NCBI GenBank assembly: GCA_033675265.1
Contig: JAUJYZ010000236.1
Location: 1-64,000 of the forward strand
DNA: 64,000 bases
Direction: 5' to 3'
DNA from: Actinostola sp. cb2023
Lineage: Eukaryota; Cnidaria; Anthozoa; Actiniaria; Actinostolidae
A program made the translations under genes and the position numbers. This document shows, piece after piece, positions 34,084-49,500 of this stretch (positions are counted from its first letter, which is position 1; every line of letters starts with the position of its first letter). The notes under the pieces were generated by a model. The model had not been told where the DNA came from. It saw only the letters and a program-made list of their open reading frames with translations, and did no database searches.

Positions 34084-34552
34084 ATGTGATATGGTAGCCA
34101 CGTGACCAGAATGCTGAGCACAGATTGAACAGCTGTCTAATGAATTATTAATGAATATTATAAACATTCCGTATTGTTCTAAGTTTCTGCTGAGTCAGTT
34201 TTGTTTTATAAAGTCACACAATCATGCCATATCACATAACGGTGGGTTTAATATATATTTTAATTATACAATCAGCTGTATGAGACATGCATATAGTTTA
34301 GTAGAAAGTTATATACCGTAGTTTAGTTTTAGCAACTTAAATTTTGAAGGAGAAGAAAACTAGGGACATGTGATCCGACTAAACAGACATACATTTCGTT
34401 GTAATCGTACGATATCTTACTAATTCTGATATGCTCATTCTTGTGATGGGGTTCATTTTTTAGTTAGGTTAATTCTAAAAACTCGTACCCAGTCCTCCAC
34501 TCGTGGTCTAACTGTTTTGCTCATGAATTATTCACTACTTTAAAAATTACCG

Positions 34553-37500
34553 AGTCTGATATTTTCCTCAGTGTACTGATCGAGCAAGCGAGGTTACTAA
34601 GTTGGTTATTATATGACATTTTTAATCGAGGTCTGATATTTTCCTGTACTGATCGAGCAAGCGAGGTTACTAAGTTGGTTATTATATGGTATTTTTAATC
34701 GAGGTCTGATATTTTCCTGTACTGATCGAGCAAGCGAGGTACTAAGTTGGTTTATTATATGGCATTTTTAATCGAGGTCTGATATTTTCCTGTACTGATC
34801 GAGCAAGCGAGGTTACTAAGTTGGTTATTATATGGTATTTTTAATCGAGGTCTGATATTTTCCTGTACTGATCGAGCAAGCGAGGTTACTAAGTTGGTTA
34901 TTATATGACATTTTTAATCGAGGTCTGATATTTTCCTGTACTGATCGAGCAAGCGAGGTTATTAAGTTGTTTATTATATGACATTTTTAATCGAGGTCTG
35001 ATATTTTCCTGTACTGATCGAGCAAGCGAGGTTATTAAGTTGGTTATTATATGACATTTTTAATCGAGGTCTGATATTTTCCTGTACTGATCGAGCAAGC
35101 GAGGTTATTAAGTTGTTTATTATATGGCATTTTTAATCGAGGTCTGATATTTTCCTGTACTGATCGAGCAAGCGAGGTTATTAAGTTGTTTATTATATGG
35201 CATTTTTAATCGAGGTCTGATATTTTCCTGTACTGATCGAGCAAGCGAGGTTACTAAGTTGGTTATTATATGGTATTTTTAATCGAGGTCTGATATGTTC
35301 CTGTACTGATCGAGCAAGCGAGGTTATTTAGATGTTTATTATATGGTATTTTAATCGAGGTCTGATATTTTCCTGTACTGATCGAGCAAGCGAGGTTACT
35401 AAGTTGTTTATTATATGGCATTTTTAATCGAGGTCTGATATTTTCCTGTACTGATCGAGCAAGCGAGGTTACTAAGTTGTTTATTATATGACATTTTTAA
35501 TCGAGGTCTGATATTTTCCTGTACTGATCGAGCAAGCGAGGTTACTAAGTTGTTTATTATATGGTATTTTTAATCGAGGTCTGATATTTTCCTGTACTGA
35601 TCGAGCAAGCGAGGTTATTAAGTTGTTTATTATATGGTATTTTTAATCGAGGTCTGATGATATTTTCCTGTACTGATCGAGCAAGCGAGGTTACTAAGTT
35701 GTTTATTATATGGTATTTTTAATCGAGGTCTGATATTTTCCTGTACTGATCGAGCAAGCGAGGTTATTAAGCTGTTTATTATATGGCATTTTTAATCGAG
35801 GTCTGATATTTTCCTGTACTGATCGAGCAAGCGAGGTTACTAAGTTGGTTATTATATGGCATTTTTAATCGAGGTCTGATATTTTCCTGTACTGATCGAG
35901 CAAGCGAGGTTACTAAGTTGGTTATTATATGACATTTTTAATCGAGGTCTGATATTTTCCTGTACTGATCGAGCAAGCGAGGTTACTAAGTTGGTTATTA
36001 TATGACATTTTTAATCGAGGTCTGATATTTTCCTGTACTGATCGAGCAAGCGAGGTTACTAAGTTGGTTATTATATGGTATTTTTTTTAATCGAGGTCTG
36101 ATATTTTCCTGTACTGATCGAGCAAGCGAGGTTACTAAGTTGGTTATTATATGACATTTTTAATCGAGGTCTGATATTTTCCTGTACTGATCGAGCAAGC
36201 GAGGTTACTAAGTTGGTTATTATATGACATTTTTAATCGAGGTCTGATATTTTCCTGTACTGATCGAGCAAGCGAGGTTACTAAGTTGGTTATTATATGG
36301 CATTTTTAATCGAGGTCTGATATTTTCCTGTACTGATCGAGCAAGCGAGGTTACTAAGTTGGTTATTATATGGTATTTTTAATCGAGGTCTGATATATTT
36401 TTCCTGTACTGATCGAGCAAGCGAGGTTATTAAGTTTGTTTATTATATGACATTTTTAATCGAGGTCTGATATTTTCCTGTACTGATCGAGCAAGCGAGG
36501 TTACTAAGTTGGTTATTATATGACATTTTTAATCGAGGTCTGATATTTTCCTGTACTGATCGAGCAAGCGAGGTTACTAAGTTGGTTATTATATGGTATT
36601 TTTAATCGAGGTCTGATATTTTCCTGTACTGATCGAGCAAGCGAGGTTACTAAGTTGGTTATTATATGACATTTTTAATCGAGGTCTGATATTTTCCTGT
36701 ACTGATCGAGCAAGCGAGGTTACTAAGTTGGTTATTATATGACATTTTTAATCGAATCGGTCTGATATTTTCCTGTACTGATCGAGCAAGCGAGGTTACT
36801 AAGTTGGTTATTATATGACATTTTTAATCGAGGTCTGATATTTTCCTGTACTGATCGAGCAAGCGAGGTTACTAAGTTGGTTATTATATGACATTTTTAA
36901 TCGAGGTCTGATATTTTCCTGTACTGATCGAGCAAGCGAGGTTACTAAGTTGTTTATTATATGGTATTTTTAATTTTTAATCGAGGTCTGATATTTTCTG
37001 TACTGATCGAGCAAGCGAGGTTATTAAGTTGGTTATTATATGGTATTTTTAATCGAGGTCTGATATTTTCCTGTACTGATCGAGCAAGCGAGGTTACTAA
37101 GTTGTTTATTATATGACATTTTTAATCGAGGTCTGATATTTTCCTGTACTGATCGAGCAAGCGAGGTTACTAAGTTGTTTATTATATGGTATTTTTAATC
37201 GAGGTCTGATATTTTCCTGTACTGATCGAGCAAGCGAGGTTATTAAGCTGTTTATTATATGGCATTTTTAATCGAGGTCTGATATTTTCCTGTACTGATC
37301 GAGCAAGCGAGGTTACTAAGTTGGTTATTATATGACATTTTTAATCGAGGTCTGATATTTTCCTGTACTGATCGAGCAAGCGAGGTTACTAAGATGGTTA
37401 TTATATGACATTTTTAATCGAGGTCTGATATTTTCCTGTACTGATCGAGCAAGCGAGGTTACTAAGTTGGTTATTATATGACATTTTTAATCGAGGTCTG

Positions 37501-40500
37501 ATATTTTCCTGTACTGATCGAGCAAGCGAGGTTACTAAGTTGGTTATTATATGACATTTTTAATCGAGGTCTGATATTTTCCTGTACTGATCGAGCAAGC
37601 GAGGTTACTAAGTTGGTTATTATATGGCATTTTTAATCGAGGTCTGATATTTTCCTGTACTGATCGAGCAGCAAGCGAGGTTACTAAGTTGGTTATTATA
37701 TGGTATTTTTAATCGAGGTCTGATATTTTCCTGTACTGATCGAGCAAGCGAGGTTATTAAGTTGTTTATTATATGACATTTTTAATCGAGGTCTGATATT
37801 TTCCTGTACTGATCGAGCAAGCGAGGTTACTAAGTTGGTTATTATATGACATTTTTAATCGAGGTCTGATATTTTCCTGTACTGATCGAGCAAGCGAGGT
37901 TACTAAGTTGGTTATTATATGGTATTTTTAATCGAGGTCTGATATTTTCCTGTACTGATCGAGCAAGCGAGGTTACTAAGTTGGTTATTATATGACATTT
38001 TTAATCGAGGTCTGATATTTTCCTGTACTGATCGAGCAAGCGAGGTTACTAAGTTGGTTATTATATGACATTTTTAATCGAGGTCTGATATTTTCCTGTA
38101 CTGATCGAGCAAGCGAGGTTACTAAGTTGGTTATTATATGACATTTTTAATCGAGGTCTGATATTTCCTGTACTGATCGAGCAAGCGAGGTTACTAAGTT
38201 GGTTATTATATGACATTTTTAATCGAGGTCTGATATTTTCCTGTACTGATCGAGCAAGCGAGGTTACTAAGTTGTTTATTATATGGTATTTTTAATCGAG
38301 GTCTGATATTTTCCTGTACTGATCGAGCAAGCGAGGTTATTAAGTTGTTTATTATATGGCATTTTTAATCGAGGTCTGATATTTTCCTGTACTGATCGAG
38401 CAAGCGAGGTTACTAAGTTGTTTATTATATGACATTTTTAATCGAGGTCTGATATTTTCCTGTACTGATCGAGCAAGCGAGGTTATTAAGTTGTTTATTA
38501 TATGACATTTTTAATCGAGGTCTGATATTTTCCTGTACTGATCGAGCAAGCGAGGTTATTAAGTTGTTTATTATATGACATTTTTAATCGAGGTCTGATA
38601 TTTTCCTGTACTGATCGAGCAAGCGAGGTTACTAAGTTGGTTATTATATGACATTTTTAATCGAGGTCTGATATTTTCCTGTACTGATCGAGCAAGCGAG
38701 GTTACTAAGTTGGTTATTATATGGCATTTTTAATCGAGGTCTGATATTTTCCTGTACTGATCGAGCAAGCGAGGTTACTAAGTTGTTTATTATATGGCAT
38801 TTTTAATCGAGGTCTGATATTTTCCTGTACTGATCGAGCAAGCGAGGTTATTAAGTTGTTTATTATATGACATTTTTAATCGAGGTCTGATATTTTCCTG
38901 TACTGATCGAGCAAGCGAGGTTACTAAGTTGGTTATTATATGACATTTTTAATCGAGGTCTGATATTTTCCTGTACTGATCGAGCAAGCGAGGTTACTAA
39001 GTTGGTTATTATATGGCATTTTTAATCGAGGTCTGATATTTTCCTGTACTGATCGAGCAAGCGAGGTTACTAAGTTGTTTATTATATGGCATTTTTAATC
39101 GAGGTCTGATATTTTCCTGTACTGATCGAGCAAGCGAGGTTACTAAGTTGGTTATTATATGGTATTTTTAATCGAGGTCTGATATTTTCCTGTACTGATC
39201 GAGCAAGCGAGGTTATTAAGCTGTTTTATTATATGGTATTTTTAATCGAGGTCTGATATTTTCCTGTACTGATCGAGCAAGCGAGGTTACTAAGTTGTTT
39301 ATTATATGGCATTTTTAATCGAGGTCTGATATTTTCCTGTACTGATCGAGCAAGCGAGGTTACTAAGTTGGTTATTATATGACATTTTTAATCGAGGTCT
39401 GATATTTTCCTGTACTGATCGAGCAAGCGAGGTTACTAAGTTGGTTATTATATGGCATTTTTAATCGAGGTCTGATATTTTCCTGTACTGATCGAGCAAG
39501 CGAGGTTATTAAGTTGTTTATTATATGGCATTTTTAATCGAGGTCTGATATTTTCCTGTACTGATCGAGCAAGCGAGGTTACTAAGTTGTTTATTATATG
39601 GCATTTTTAATCGAGGTCTGATATTTTCCTGTACTGATCGAGCAAGCGAGGTTATTAGCTGTGTTTATTATATGGCATTTTTAATCGAGGTCTGATATTT
39701 TCCTGTACTGATCGAGCAAGCGAGGTTACTAAGTTGGTTATTATATGACATTTTTAATCGAGGTCTGATATTTTCCTGTACTGATCGAGCAAGCGAGGTT
39801 ACTAAGTTGGTTATTATATGACATTTTTAATCGAGGTCTGATATTTTCCTGTACTGATCGAGCAAGCGAGGTTACTAAGTTGTTTATTATATGGACATTT
39901 TTAATCGAGGTCTGATATTTTCCTGTACTGATCGAGCAAGCGAGGTTACTAAGTTGTTTATTATATGGCATTTTTAATCGAGGTCTGATATTTTCCTGTA
40001 CTGATCGAGCAAGCGAGGTTACTAAGTTGGTTATTATATGACATTTTTAATCGAGGTCTGATATTTTCCTGTACTGATCGAGCAAGCGAGGTTACTAAGT
40101 TGTTTATTATATGACATTTTTAATCGAGGTCTGATATTTTCCTGTACTGATCGAGCAAGCGAGGTTACTAAGTTGGTTATTATATGGCATTTTTAATCGA
40201 GGTCTGATATTTTCCTGTACTGATCGAGCAAGCGAGGGTTACTAAGTTGTTTATTATATGGGCATTTTTAATCGAGGTCTGATATTTTCCTGTACTGATC
40301 GAGCAAGCGAGGTTATTAAGTTGTTTATTATATGACATTTTTAATCGAGGTCTGATATTTTCCTGTACTGATCGAGCAAGCGAGGTTACTAAGTTGGTTA
40401 TTATATGGCATTTTTAATCGAGGTCTGATATTTTCCTGTACTGATCGAGCAAGCGAGGTTACTAAGTTGGTTATTATATGGCATTTTTAATCGAGGTCTG

Positions 40501-43500
40501 ATATTTTCCTGTACTGATCGAGCAAGCGAGGTTACTAAGTTGTTTATTATATGACATTTTTAATCGAGGTCTGATATTTTCCTGTACTGATCGAGCAAGC
40601 GAGGTTACTAAGTTGGTTATTATATGACATTTTTAATCGAGGTCTGATATTTTCCTGTACTGATCGAGCAAGCGAGGTTACTAAGTTGTTTATTATATGA
40701 CATTTTTAATCGAGGTCTGATATTTTCCTGTACTGATCGAGCAAGCGAGGTTACTAAGTTGGTTTATTATATGACATTTTTAATCGAGGTCTGATATTTT
40801 CCTGTACTGATCGAGCAAGCGAGGTTACTAAGTTGTTTTTATTATATGGCATTTTTAATCGAGGTCTGATATTTTCCTGTACTGATCGAGCAAGCGAGGT
40901 TATTAAGTTGTTTATTATATGGCATTTTTAATCGAGGTCTGATATTTTCCTGTACTGATCGAGCAAGCGAGGTTACTAAGTTGTTTATTATATGACATTT
41001 TTAATCGAGGTCTGATATTTTCCTGTACTGATCGAGCAAGCGAGGTTACTAAGTTGTTTTATTATATGGCATTTTTAATCGAGGTCTGATATTTTCCTGT
41101 ACTGATCGAGCAAGCGAGGTTATTAAGCTGTTTATTATATGGCATTTTTAATCGAGGTCTGATATTTTCCTGTACTGATCGAGCAAGCGAGGTTACTAAG
41201 TTGGTTATTATATGACATTTTTAATCGAGGTCTGATATTTTCCTGTACTGATCGAGCAAGCGAGGTTACTAAGTTGTTTATTATATGACATTTTTAATCG
41301 AGGTCTGATATTTTCCTGTACTGATCGAGCAAGCGAGGTTACTAAGTTGTTTATTATATGACATTTTTAATCGAGGTCTGATATTTTCCTGTACTGATCG
41401 AGCAAGCGAGGTTACTAAGTTGGTTTATTATATGACATTTTTAATCGAGGTCTGATATTTTCCTGTACTGATCGAGCAAGCGAGGTTACTAAGTTGGTTA
41501 TTATATGGCATTTTTAATCGAGGTCTGATATTTTCCTGTACTGATCGAGCAAGCGAGGTTACTAAGTTGGTTATTATATGGCATTTTTAATCGAGGTCTG
41601 ATATATTTTCCTGTACTGATCGAGCAAGCGAGGTTATTAAGTTGTTTATTATATGACATTTTTAATCGAGGTCTGATATTTTCCTGTACTGATCGAGCAA
41701 GCGAGGTTACTAGTTTGTTTATTATATGACATTTTTAATCGAGGTCTGATATTTTCCTGTACTGATCGAGCAAGCGAGGTTACTAAGTTGGTTATTATAT
41801 GGCATTTTTAATCGAGGTCTGATATTTTCCTGTACTGATCGAGCAAGCGAGGTTACTAAGTTGTTTATTATATGACATTTTTAATCGAGGTCTGATATTT
41901 TCCTGTACTGATCGAGCAAGCGAGGTTACTAAGTTGTTTATTATATGACATTTTTAATCGAGGTCTGATATTTTCCTGTACTGATCGAGCAAGCGAGGTT
42001 ACTAAGTTGGTTATTATATGACATTTTTAATCGAGGTCTGATATTTTCCTGTACTGATCGAGCAAGCGAGGTTACTAAGTTGGTTATTATATGACATTTT
42101 TAATCGAGGTCTGATATTTTCCTGTACTGATCGAGCAAGCGAGGTTACTAAGTTGTTTATTATATGGCATTTTTTAATCGAGGTCTGATATTTTCCTGTA
42201 CTGATCGAGCAAGCGAGGTTATTAAGATGTTTATTATATGGCATTTTTAATCGAGGTCTGATATTTTCCTGTACTGATCGAGCAAGCGAGGTTACTAAGT
42301 TGTTTATTATATGACATTTTTAATCGAGGTCTGATATTTTCCTGTACTGATCGAGCAAGCGAGGTTATTAAGTTGTTTATTATATGACATTTTTAATCGA
42401 GGTCTGATATTTTCCTGTACTGATCGAGCAAGCGAGGTTATTAAGTTGTTTATTATATGACATTTTTAATCGAGGTCTGATATTTTCCTGTACTGATCGA
42501 GCAAGCGAGGTTACTAAGTTGGTTATTATATGACATTTTTAATCGAGGTCTGATATTTTCCTGTACTGATCGAGCAAGCGAGGTTACTAAGTTGGTTATT
42601 ATATGGCATTTTTAATCGAGGTCTGATATTTTCCTGTACTGATCGAGCAAGCGAGGTTATACTAAGTTGTTTATTATATGGCATTTTTAATCGAGGTCTG
42701 ATATTTTCCTGTACTGATCGAGCAAGCGAGGTTTATAAGTTGTTTATTATATGACATTTTTAATCGAGGTCTGATATTTTCCTGTACTGATCGAGCAAGC
42801 GAGGTTACTAAGTTGGTTATTATATGACATTTTTAATCGAGGTCTGATATTTTCCTGTACTGATCGAGCAAGCGAGGTTACTAAGTTGGTTATTATATGG
42901 TATTTTTAATCGAGGTCTGATATTTTCCTGTACTGATCGAGCAAGCGAGGTTACTAAGTTGTTTATTATATGGACATTTTTAATCGAGGTCTGATATTTT
43001 CCTGTACTGATCGAGCAAGCGAGGTTACTAAGTTGTTTATTATATGACATTTTTAATCGAGGTCTGATATTTTCCTGTACTGATCGAGCAAGCGAGGTTA
43101 CTAAGTTGGTTATTATATGACATTTTTAATCGAGGTCTGATATTTTCCTGTACTGATCGAGCAAGCGAGGTTACTAAGTTGGTTATTATATGACATTTTT
43201 AATCGAGGTCTGATATTTTCCTGTACTGATCGAGCAAGCGAGGTTACTAAGTTGTTTATTATATGGTATTTTTAATCGAGGTCTGATATTTTCCTGTACT
43301 GATCGAGCAAGCGAGGTTATTTAGATGTTTATTATATGGCATTTTTAATCGAGGTCTGATATTTTCCTGTACTGATCGAGCAAGCGAGGTTACTAAGTTG
43401 TTTATTATATGGCATTTTTAATCGAGGTCTGATATTTTCCTGTACTGATCGAGCAAGCGAGGTTATTAAGTTGTTTATTATATGACATTTTTAATCGAGG

Positions 43501-46500
43501 TCTGATATTTTCCTGTACTGATCGAGCAAGCGAGGTTATTAAGTTGTTTATTATATGACATTTTTAATCGAGGTCTGATATTTTCCTGTACTGATCGAGC
43601 AAGCGAGGTTACTAAGTTGGTTATTATATGACATTTTTAATCGAGGTCTGATATTTTCCTGTACTGATCGAGCAAGCGAGGTTACTAAGTTGGTTATTAT
43701 ATGACATTTTTAATCGAGGTCTGATATTTTCCTGTACTGATCGAGCAAGCGAGGTTACTAAGTTTGTTATTATATGGTATTTTTAATCGAGGTCTGATAT
43801 TTTCCTGTACTGATCGAGCAAGCGAGGTTACTAAGTTGGTTATTATATGGTATTTTTAATCGAGGTCTGATATTTTCCTGTACTGATCGAGCAAGCGAGG
43901 TTACTAAGATGTTATTATATGGCATTTTTAATCGAGGTCTGATATTTTCCTGTACTGATCGAGCAAGCGAGGTTACTAAGTTGTTTATTATATGGCATTT
44001 TTAATCGAGGTCTGATATTTTCCTGTACTGATCGAGCAAGCGAGGTTACTAGTTTGTTATTATATGACATTTTTAATCGAGGTCTGATATTTTCCTGTAC
44101 TGATCGAGCAAGCGAGGTTATTAAGTTTGTTTATTATATGGCATTTTTAATCGAGGTCTGATATTTTCCTGTACTGATCGAGCAAGCGAGGTTACTAAGT
44201 TGTTTATTATATGACATTTTTAATCGAGGTCTGATATTTTCCTGTACTGATCGAGCAAGCGAGGGTTATTAAGTTGTTTATTATATGGCATTTTTAATCG
44301 AGGTCTGATATTTTCCTGTACTGATCGAGCAAGCGAGGTTACTAAGTTGGTTATTATATGACATTTTTAATCGAGGTCTGATATTTTCCTGTACTGATCG
44401 AGCAAGCGAGGTTACTAAGTTGTTTATTATATGACATTTTTAATCGAGGTCTGATATTTTCCTGTACTGATCGAGCAAGCGAGGTTACTAAGTTTGTTAT
44501 TATATGACATTTTTAATCGAGGTCTGATATTTTCCTGTACTGATCGAGCAAGCGAGGTTACTAAGTTGGTTATTATATGACATTTTTAATCGAGGTCTGA
44601 TATTTTCCTGTACTGATCGAGCAAGCGAGGTTACTAAGTTGTTTATTATATGGCATTTTTAATCGAGGAGGTCTGATATTTTCCTGTACTGATCGAGAGC
44701 AAGCGAGGTTACTAAGTTGGTTATTATATGACATTTTTAATCGAGGTCTGATATTTTCCTGTACTGATCGAGCAAGCGAGGTTACTAAGTTGGTTATTAT
44801 ATGACATTTTTAATCGAGGTCTGATATTTTCCTGTACTGATCGAGCAAGCGAGGTTACTAAGTTGGTTATTATATGGCATTTTTAATCGAGGTCTGATAT
44901 TTTCCTGTACTGATCGAGCAAGCGAGGTTTAAGTTGTTGGTTATTATATGGTATTTTTAATCGAGGTCTGATATTTTCCTGTACTGATCGAGCAAGCGAG
45001 GTTATTAAGTTGTTTATTATATGACATTTTTAATCGAGGTCTGATATTTTCCTGTACTGATCGAGCAAGCGAGGTTACTAAGTTGTTTTATTATATGGCA
45101 TTTTTAATCGAGGTCTGATATTTTCCTGTACTGATCGAGCAAGCGAGGTTACTAAGTTGGTTATTATATGGTATTTTTAATCGAGGTCTGATATTTTCCT
45201 GTACTGATCGAGCAAGCGAGGTTACTAAGTTGTTTATTATATGACATTTTTAATCGAGGTCTGATATTTTCCTGTACTGATCGAGCAAGCGAGGTTACTA
45301 AGTTGGTTATTATATGACATTTTTAATCGAGGTCTGATATTTTCCTGTACTGATCGAGCAAGCGAGGTTACTAAGTTGGTTATTATATGACATTTTTAAT
45401 CGAGGTCTGATATTTTCCTGTACTGATCGAGCAAGCGAGGTTACTAAGTTGGTTATTATATGACATTTTTAATCGAGGTCTGATATTTTCCTGTACTGAT
45501 CGAGCAAGCGAGGTTACTAAGTTGTTTATTATATGGTATTTTTAATCGAGGTCTGATATTTTCCTGTACTGATCGAGCAAGCGAGGTTTATTAAGATGTT
45601 TATTATATGGTATTTTTAATCGAGGTCTGATATTTTCCTGTACTGATCGAGCAAGCGAGGTTACTAAGTTGTTTATTATATGACATTTTTAATCGAGGTC
45701 TGATATTTTCCTGTACTGATCGAGCAAGCGAGGTTATTAAGTTGTTTATTATATGGACATTTTTAATCGAGGTCTGATATTTTCCTGTACTGATCGAGCA
45801 AGCGAGGTTATTAAGTTGTTTATTATATGACATTTTTAATCGAGGTCTGATATTTTCCTGTACTGATCGAGCAAGCGAGGTTACTAAGTTGGTTATTATA
45901 TGACATTTTTAATCGAGGTCTGATATTTTCCTGTACTGATCGAGCAAGCGAGGTTACTAAGTTGGTTATTATATGGCATTTTTAATCGAGGTCTGATATT
46001 TTCCTGTACTGATCGAGCAAGCGAGGTTACTAAGTTGGTTATTATATGGTATTTTTAATCGAGGTCTGATATTTTCCTGTACTGATCGAGCAAGCGAGGT
46101 TATAAGTTGTTTATTATATGACATTTTTAATCGAGGTCTGATATTTTCCTGTACTGATCGAGCAAGCGAGGTTACTAAGTTGGTTATTATATGACATTTT
46201 TAATCGAGGTCTGATATTTTCCTGTACTGATCGAGCAAGCGAGGTTATTAAGTTGTTTATTATATGACATTTTTAATCGAGGTCTGATATTTTCCTGTAC
46301 TGATCGAGCAAGCGAGGTTACTAAGTTGGTTATTATATGACATTTTTAATCGAGGTCTGATATTTTCCTGTACTGATCGAGCAAGCGAGGTTACTAAGTT
46401 GGTTATTATATGACATTTTTAATCGAGGTCTGATATTTTCCTGTACTGATCGAGCAAGCGAGGTTACTAAGTTGGTTATTATATGGTATTTTTAATCGAG

Positions 46501-49500
46501 GTCTGATATTTTCCTGTACTGATCGAGCAAGCGAGGTTACTAAGTTGGTTATTATATGGTATTTTTAATCGAGGTCTGATATTTTCCTGTACTGATCGAG
46601 TAAGCGAGGTTACTAAGATGGTTATTATATGGCATTTTTAATCGAGGTCTGATATTTTCCTGTACTGATCGAGCAAGCGAGGTTATTAAGCTGTTTATTA
46701 TATGGTATTTTTAATCGAGGTCTGATATTTTCCTGTACTGATCGAGCAAGCGAGGTTACTAAGATGGTTATTATATGGCATTTTTAATCGAGGTCTGATA
46801 TTTTCCTGTACTGATCGAGCAAGCGAGGTTATTAAGATGTTTATTATATGGTATTTTTAATCGAGGTCTGATATTTTCCTGTACTGATCGAGCAAGCGAG
46901 GTTATTTAGATGTTTATTATATGGCATTTTTAATCGAGGTCTGATATTTTCCTGTACTGATCGAGCAAGCGAGGTTATTTAAGATGTTTATTATATGGCA
47001 TTTTTAATCGAGGTCTGATATTTTCCTGTACTGATCGAGCAAGCGAGGTTATTAAGTTGTTTATTATATGACATTTTTAATCGAGGTCTGATATTTTCCT
47101 GTACTGATCGAGCAAGCGAGGTTATTAAGTTGTTTATTATATGACATTTTTAATCGAGGTCTGATATTTTCCTGTACTGATCGAGCAAGCGAGGTTACTA
47201 AGTTGGTTATTATATGACATTTTTAATCGAGGTCTGATATTTTCCTGTACTGATCGAGCAAGCGAGGTTACTAAGTTGTTTATTATATGACATTTTTAAT
47301 CGAGGTCTGATATTTTCCTGTACTGATCGAGCAAGCGAGGTTACTAAGTTGGTTTATTATATGGCATTTTTAATCGAGGTCTGATATTTTCCTGTACTGA
47401 TCGAGCAAGCGAGGTTACTAAGTTGTTTATTATATGGCATTTTTAATCGAGGTCTGATATTTTCCTGTACTGATCGAGCAAGCGAGGTTACTAAGATGGT
47501 TATTATATGGCATTTTTAATCGAGGTCTGATATTTTCCTGTACTGATCGAGCAAGCGAGGTTACTAAGATGGTTATTATATGGCATTTTTAATCGAGGTC
47601 TGATATTTTCCTGTACTGATCGAGCAAGCGAGGTTACTAAGTTGTTTATTATATGACATTTTTAATCGAGGTCTGATATTTTCCTGTACTGATCGAGCAA
47701 GCGAGGTTACTAAGTTGTTTATTATATGACATTTTTAATCGAGGTCTGATATTTTCCTGTACTGATCGAGCAAGCGAGGTTACTAAGTTGGTTATTATAT
47801 GGCATTTTTAATCGAGGTCTGATATTTTCCTGTACTGATCGAGCAAGCGAGGTTACTAAGTTGTTATTATATGGTATTTTTAATCGAGGTCTGATATTTT
47901 CCTGTACTGATCGAGCAAGCGAGGTTACTAAGATGGTTATTATATGGCATTTTTAATCGAGGTCTGATATTTTCCTGTACTGATCGAGCAAGCGAGGTTA
48001 TTTAGATGTTTATTATATGGTATTTTAATCGAGGTCTGATATTTTCCTGTACTGATCGAACAAGCGAGGTTATTAAGATGTTTATTATATGGCATTTTTA
48101 ATCGAGGTCTGATATTTTCCTGTACTGATCGAGCAAGCGAGGTTACTAAGTTGGTTATTATATGGTATTTTTAATCGAGGTCTGATATTTTCCTGTACTG
48201 ATCGAGTAAGCGAGGTTAATAAGTTGGTTATTATATGGCATTTTTAATCGAGGTCTGATATTTTCCTGTACTGATCGAGCAAGCGAGGTTACTAAGTTGT
48301 TTATTATATGGTATTTTTAATCGAGGTCTGATATTTCCTGTACTGATCGAGCAAGCGAGGTTATTTAGATGTTTATTATATGGTATTTTTAATCGAGGTC
48401 TGATATTTTCCTGTACTGATCGAACAAGCGAGGTTATTTAGATGTTTATTATATGGCATTTTTAATCGAGGTCTGATATTTTCCTGTACTGATCGAGCAA
48501 GCGAGGTTATTAAGCTGTTTATTATATGGCATTTTTAATCGAGGTCTGATATTTTCCTGTACTGATCGAGCAAGCGAGGTTACTAAGTTGGTTATTATAT
48601 GGTATTTTTAATCGAGGTCTGATATTTTCCTGTACTGATCGAGTAAGCGAGGTTACTAAGTTGGTTATTATATGGCATTTTTAATCGAGGTCTGATATTT
48701 TCCTGTACTGATCGAGCAAGCGAGGTTATTAAGTTGTTTATTATATGGTATTTTTAATCGAGGTCTGATATTTTCCTGTACTGATCGAGCAAGCGAGGTT
48801 ATTTAGATGTTTATTATATGGTATTTTAATCGAGGTCTGATATTTTCCTGTACTGATCGAACAAGCGAGGTTATTTAGATGTTTATTATATGGCATTTTT
48901 AATCGAGGTCTGATATTTTCCTGTACTGATCGAGCAAGCGAGGTTATTAAGCTGTTTATTATATGGCATTTTTAATCGAGGTCTGATATTTTCCAGTACT
49001 GATCGAGCAAGCGAGGTTACTAAGTTGGTTATTATATGGTATTTTTAATCGAGGTCTGATATTTTCCTGTACTGATCGAGCAAGCGAGGTTATTAAGTTG
49101 TTTATTATATGGTATTTTTAATCGAGGTCTGATATTTTCCTGTAGATCGAGCAAGCGAGGTTACTAAGTTGGTTATTATATGGCATTTTTAATCGAGGTC
49201 TGATATTTTCCTGTACTGATCGAGCAAGCGAGGTTATTAAGTTGTTTATTATATGACATTTTTAATCGAGGTCTGATATTTTCCTGTACTGATCGAGCAA
49301 GCGAGGTTACTAAGTTGGTTTATTATATGACATTTTTAATCGAGGTCTGATATTTTCCTGTACTGATCGAGCAAGCGAGGTTACTAAGTTGGTTATTATA
49401 TGGCATTTTTAATCGAGGTCTGATATTTTCCTGTACTGATCGAGCAAGCGAGGTTATTTAGATGTTTATTATATGGTATTTTAATCGAGGTCTGATATTT

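Larger units (their letters stand above)
32785..34164. mobile_element. Dispersed repeat family X, copy 2
   Basis: Related to 16512-17433: same 'gattcttttcaatcaaatca' region, same palindrome pair (33409-33487), same end ('gaattattaatgaatatta'). It lacks the left ~460 bases of copy 1 and holds an extra block of family Y (about 33504-34083). It interrupts the ~155-bp tandem array inside intron 2. Confidence 0.7.

Noticed and set aside
39741..45833. Several 76-codon minus-strand frames (NNLACSISTGKYQ type)
   Set aside because: They are the 73-bp satellite read through three frames, ended by chance indels; identical repeats explain the similarity.
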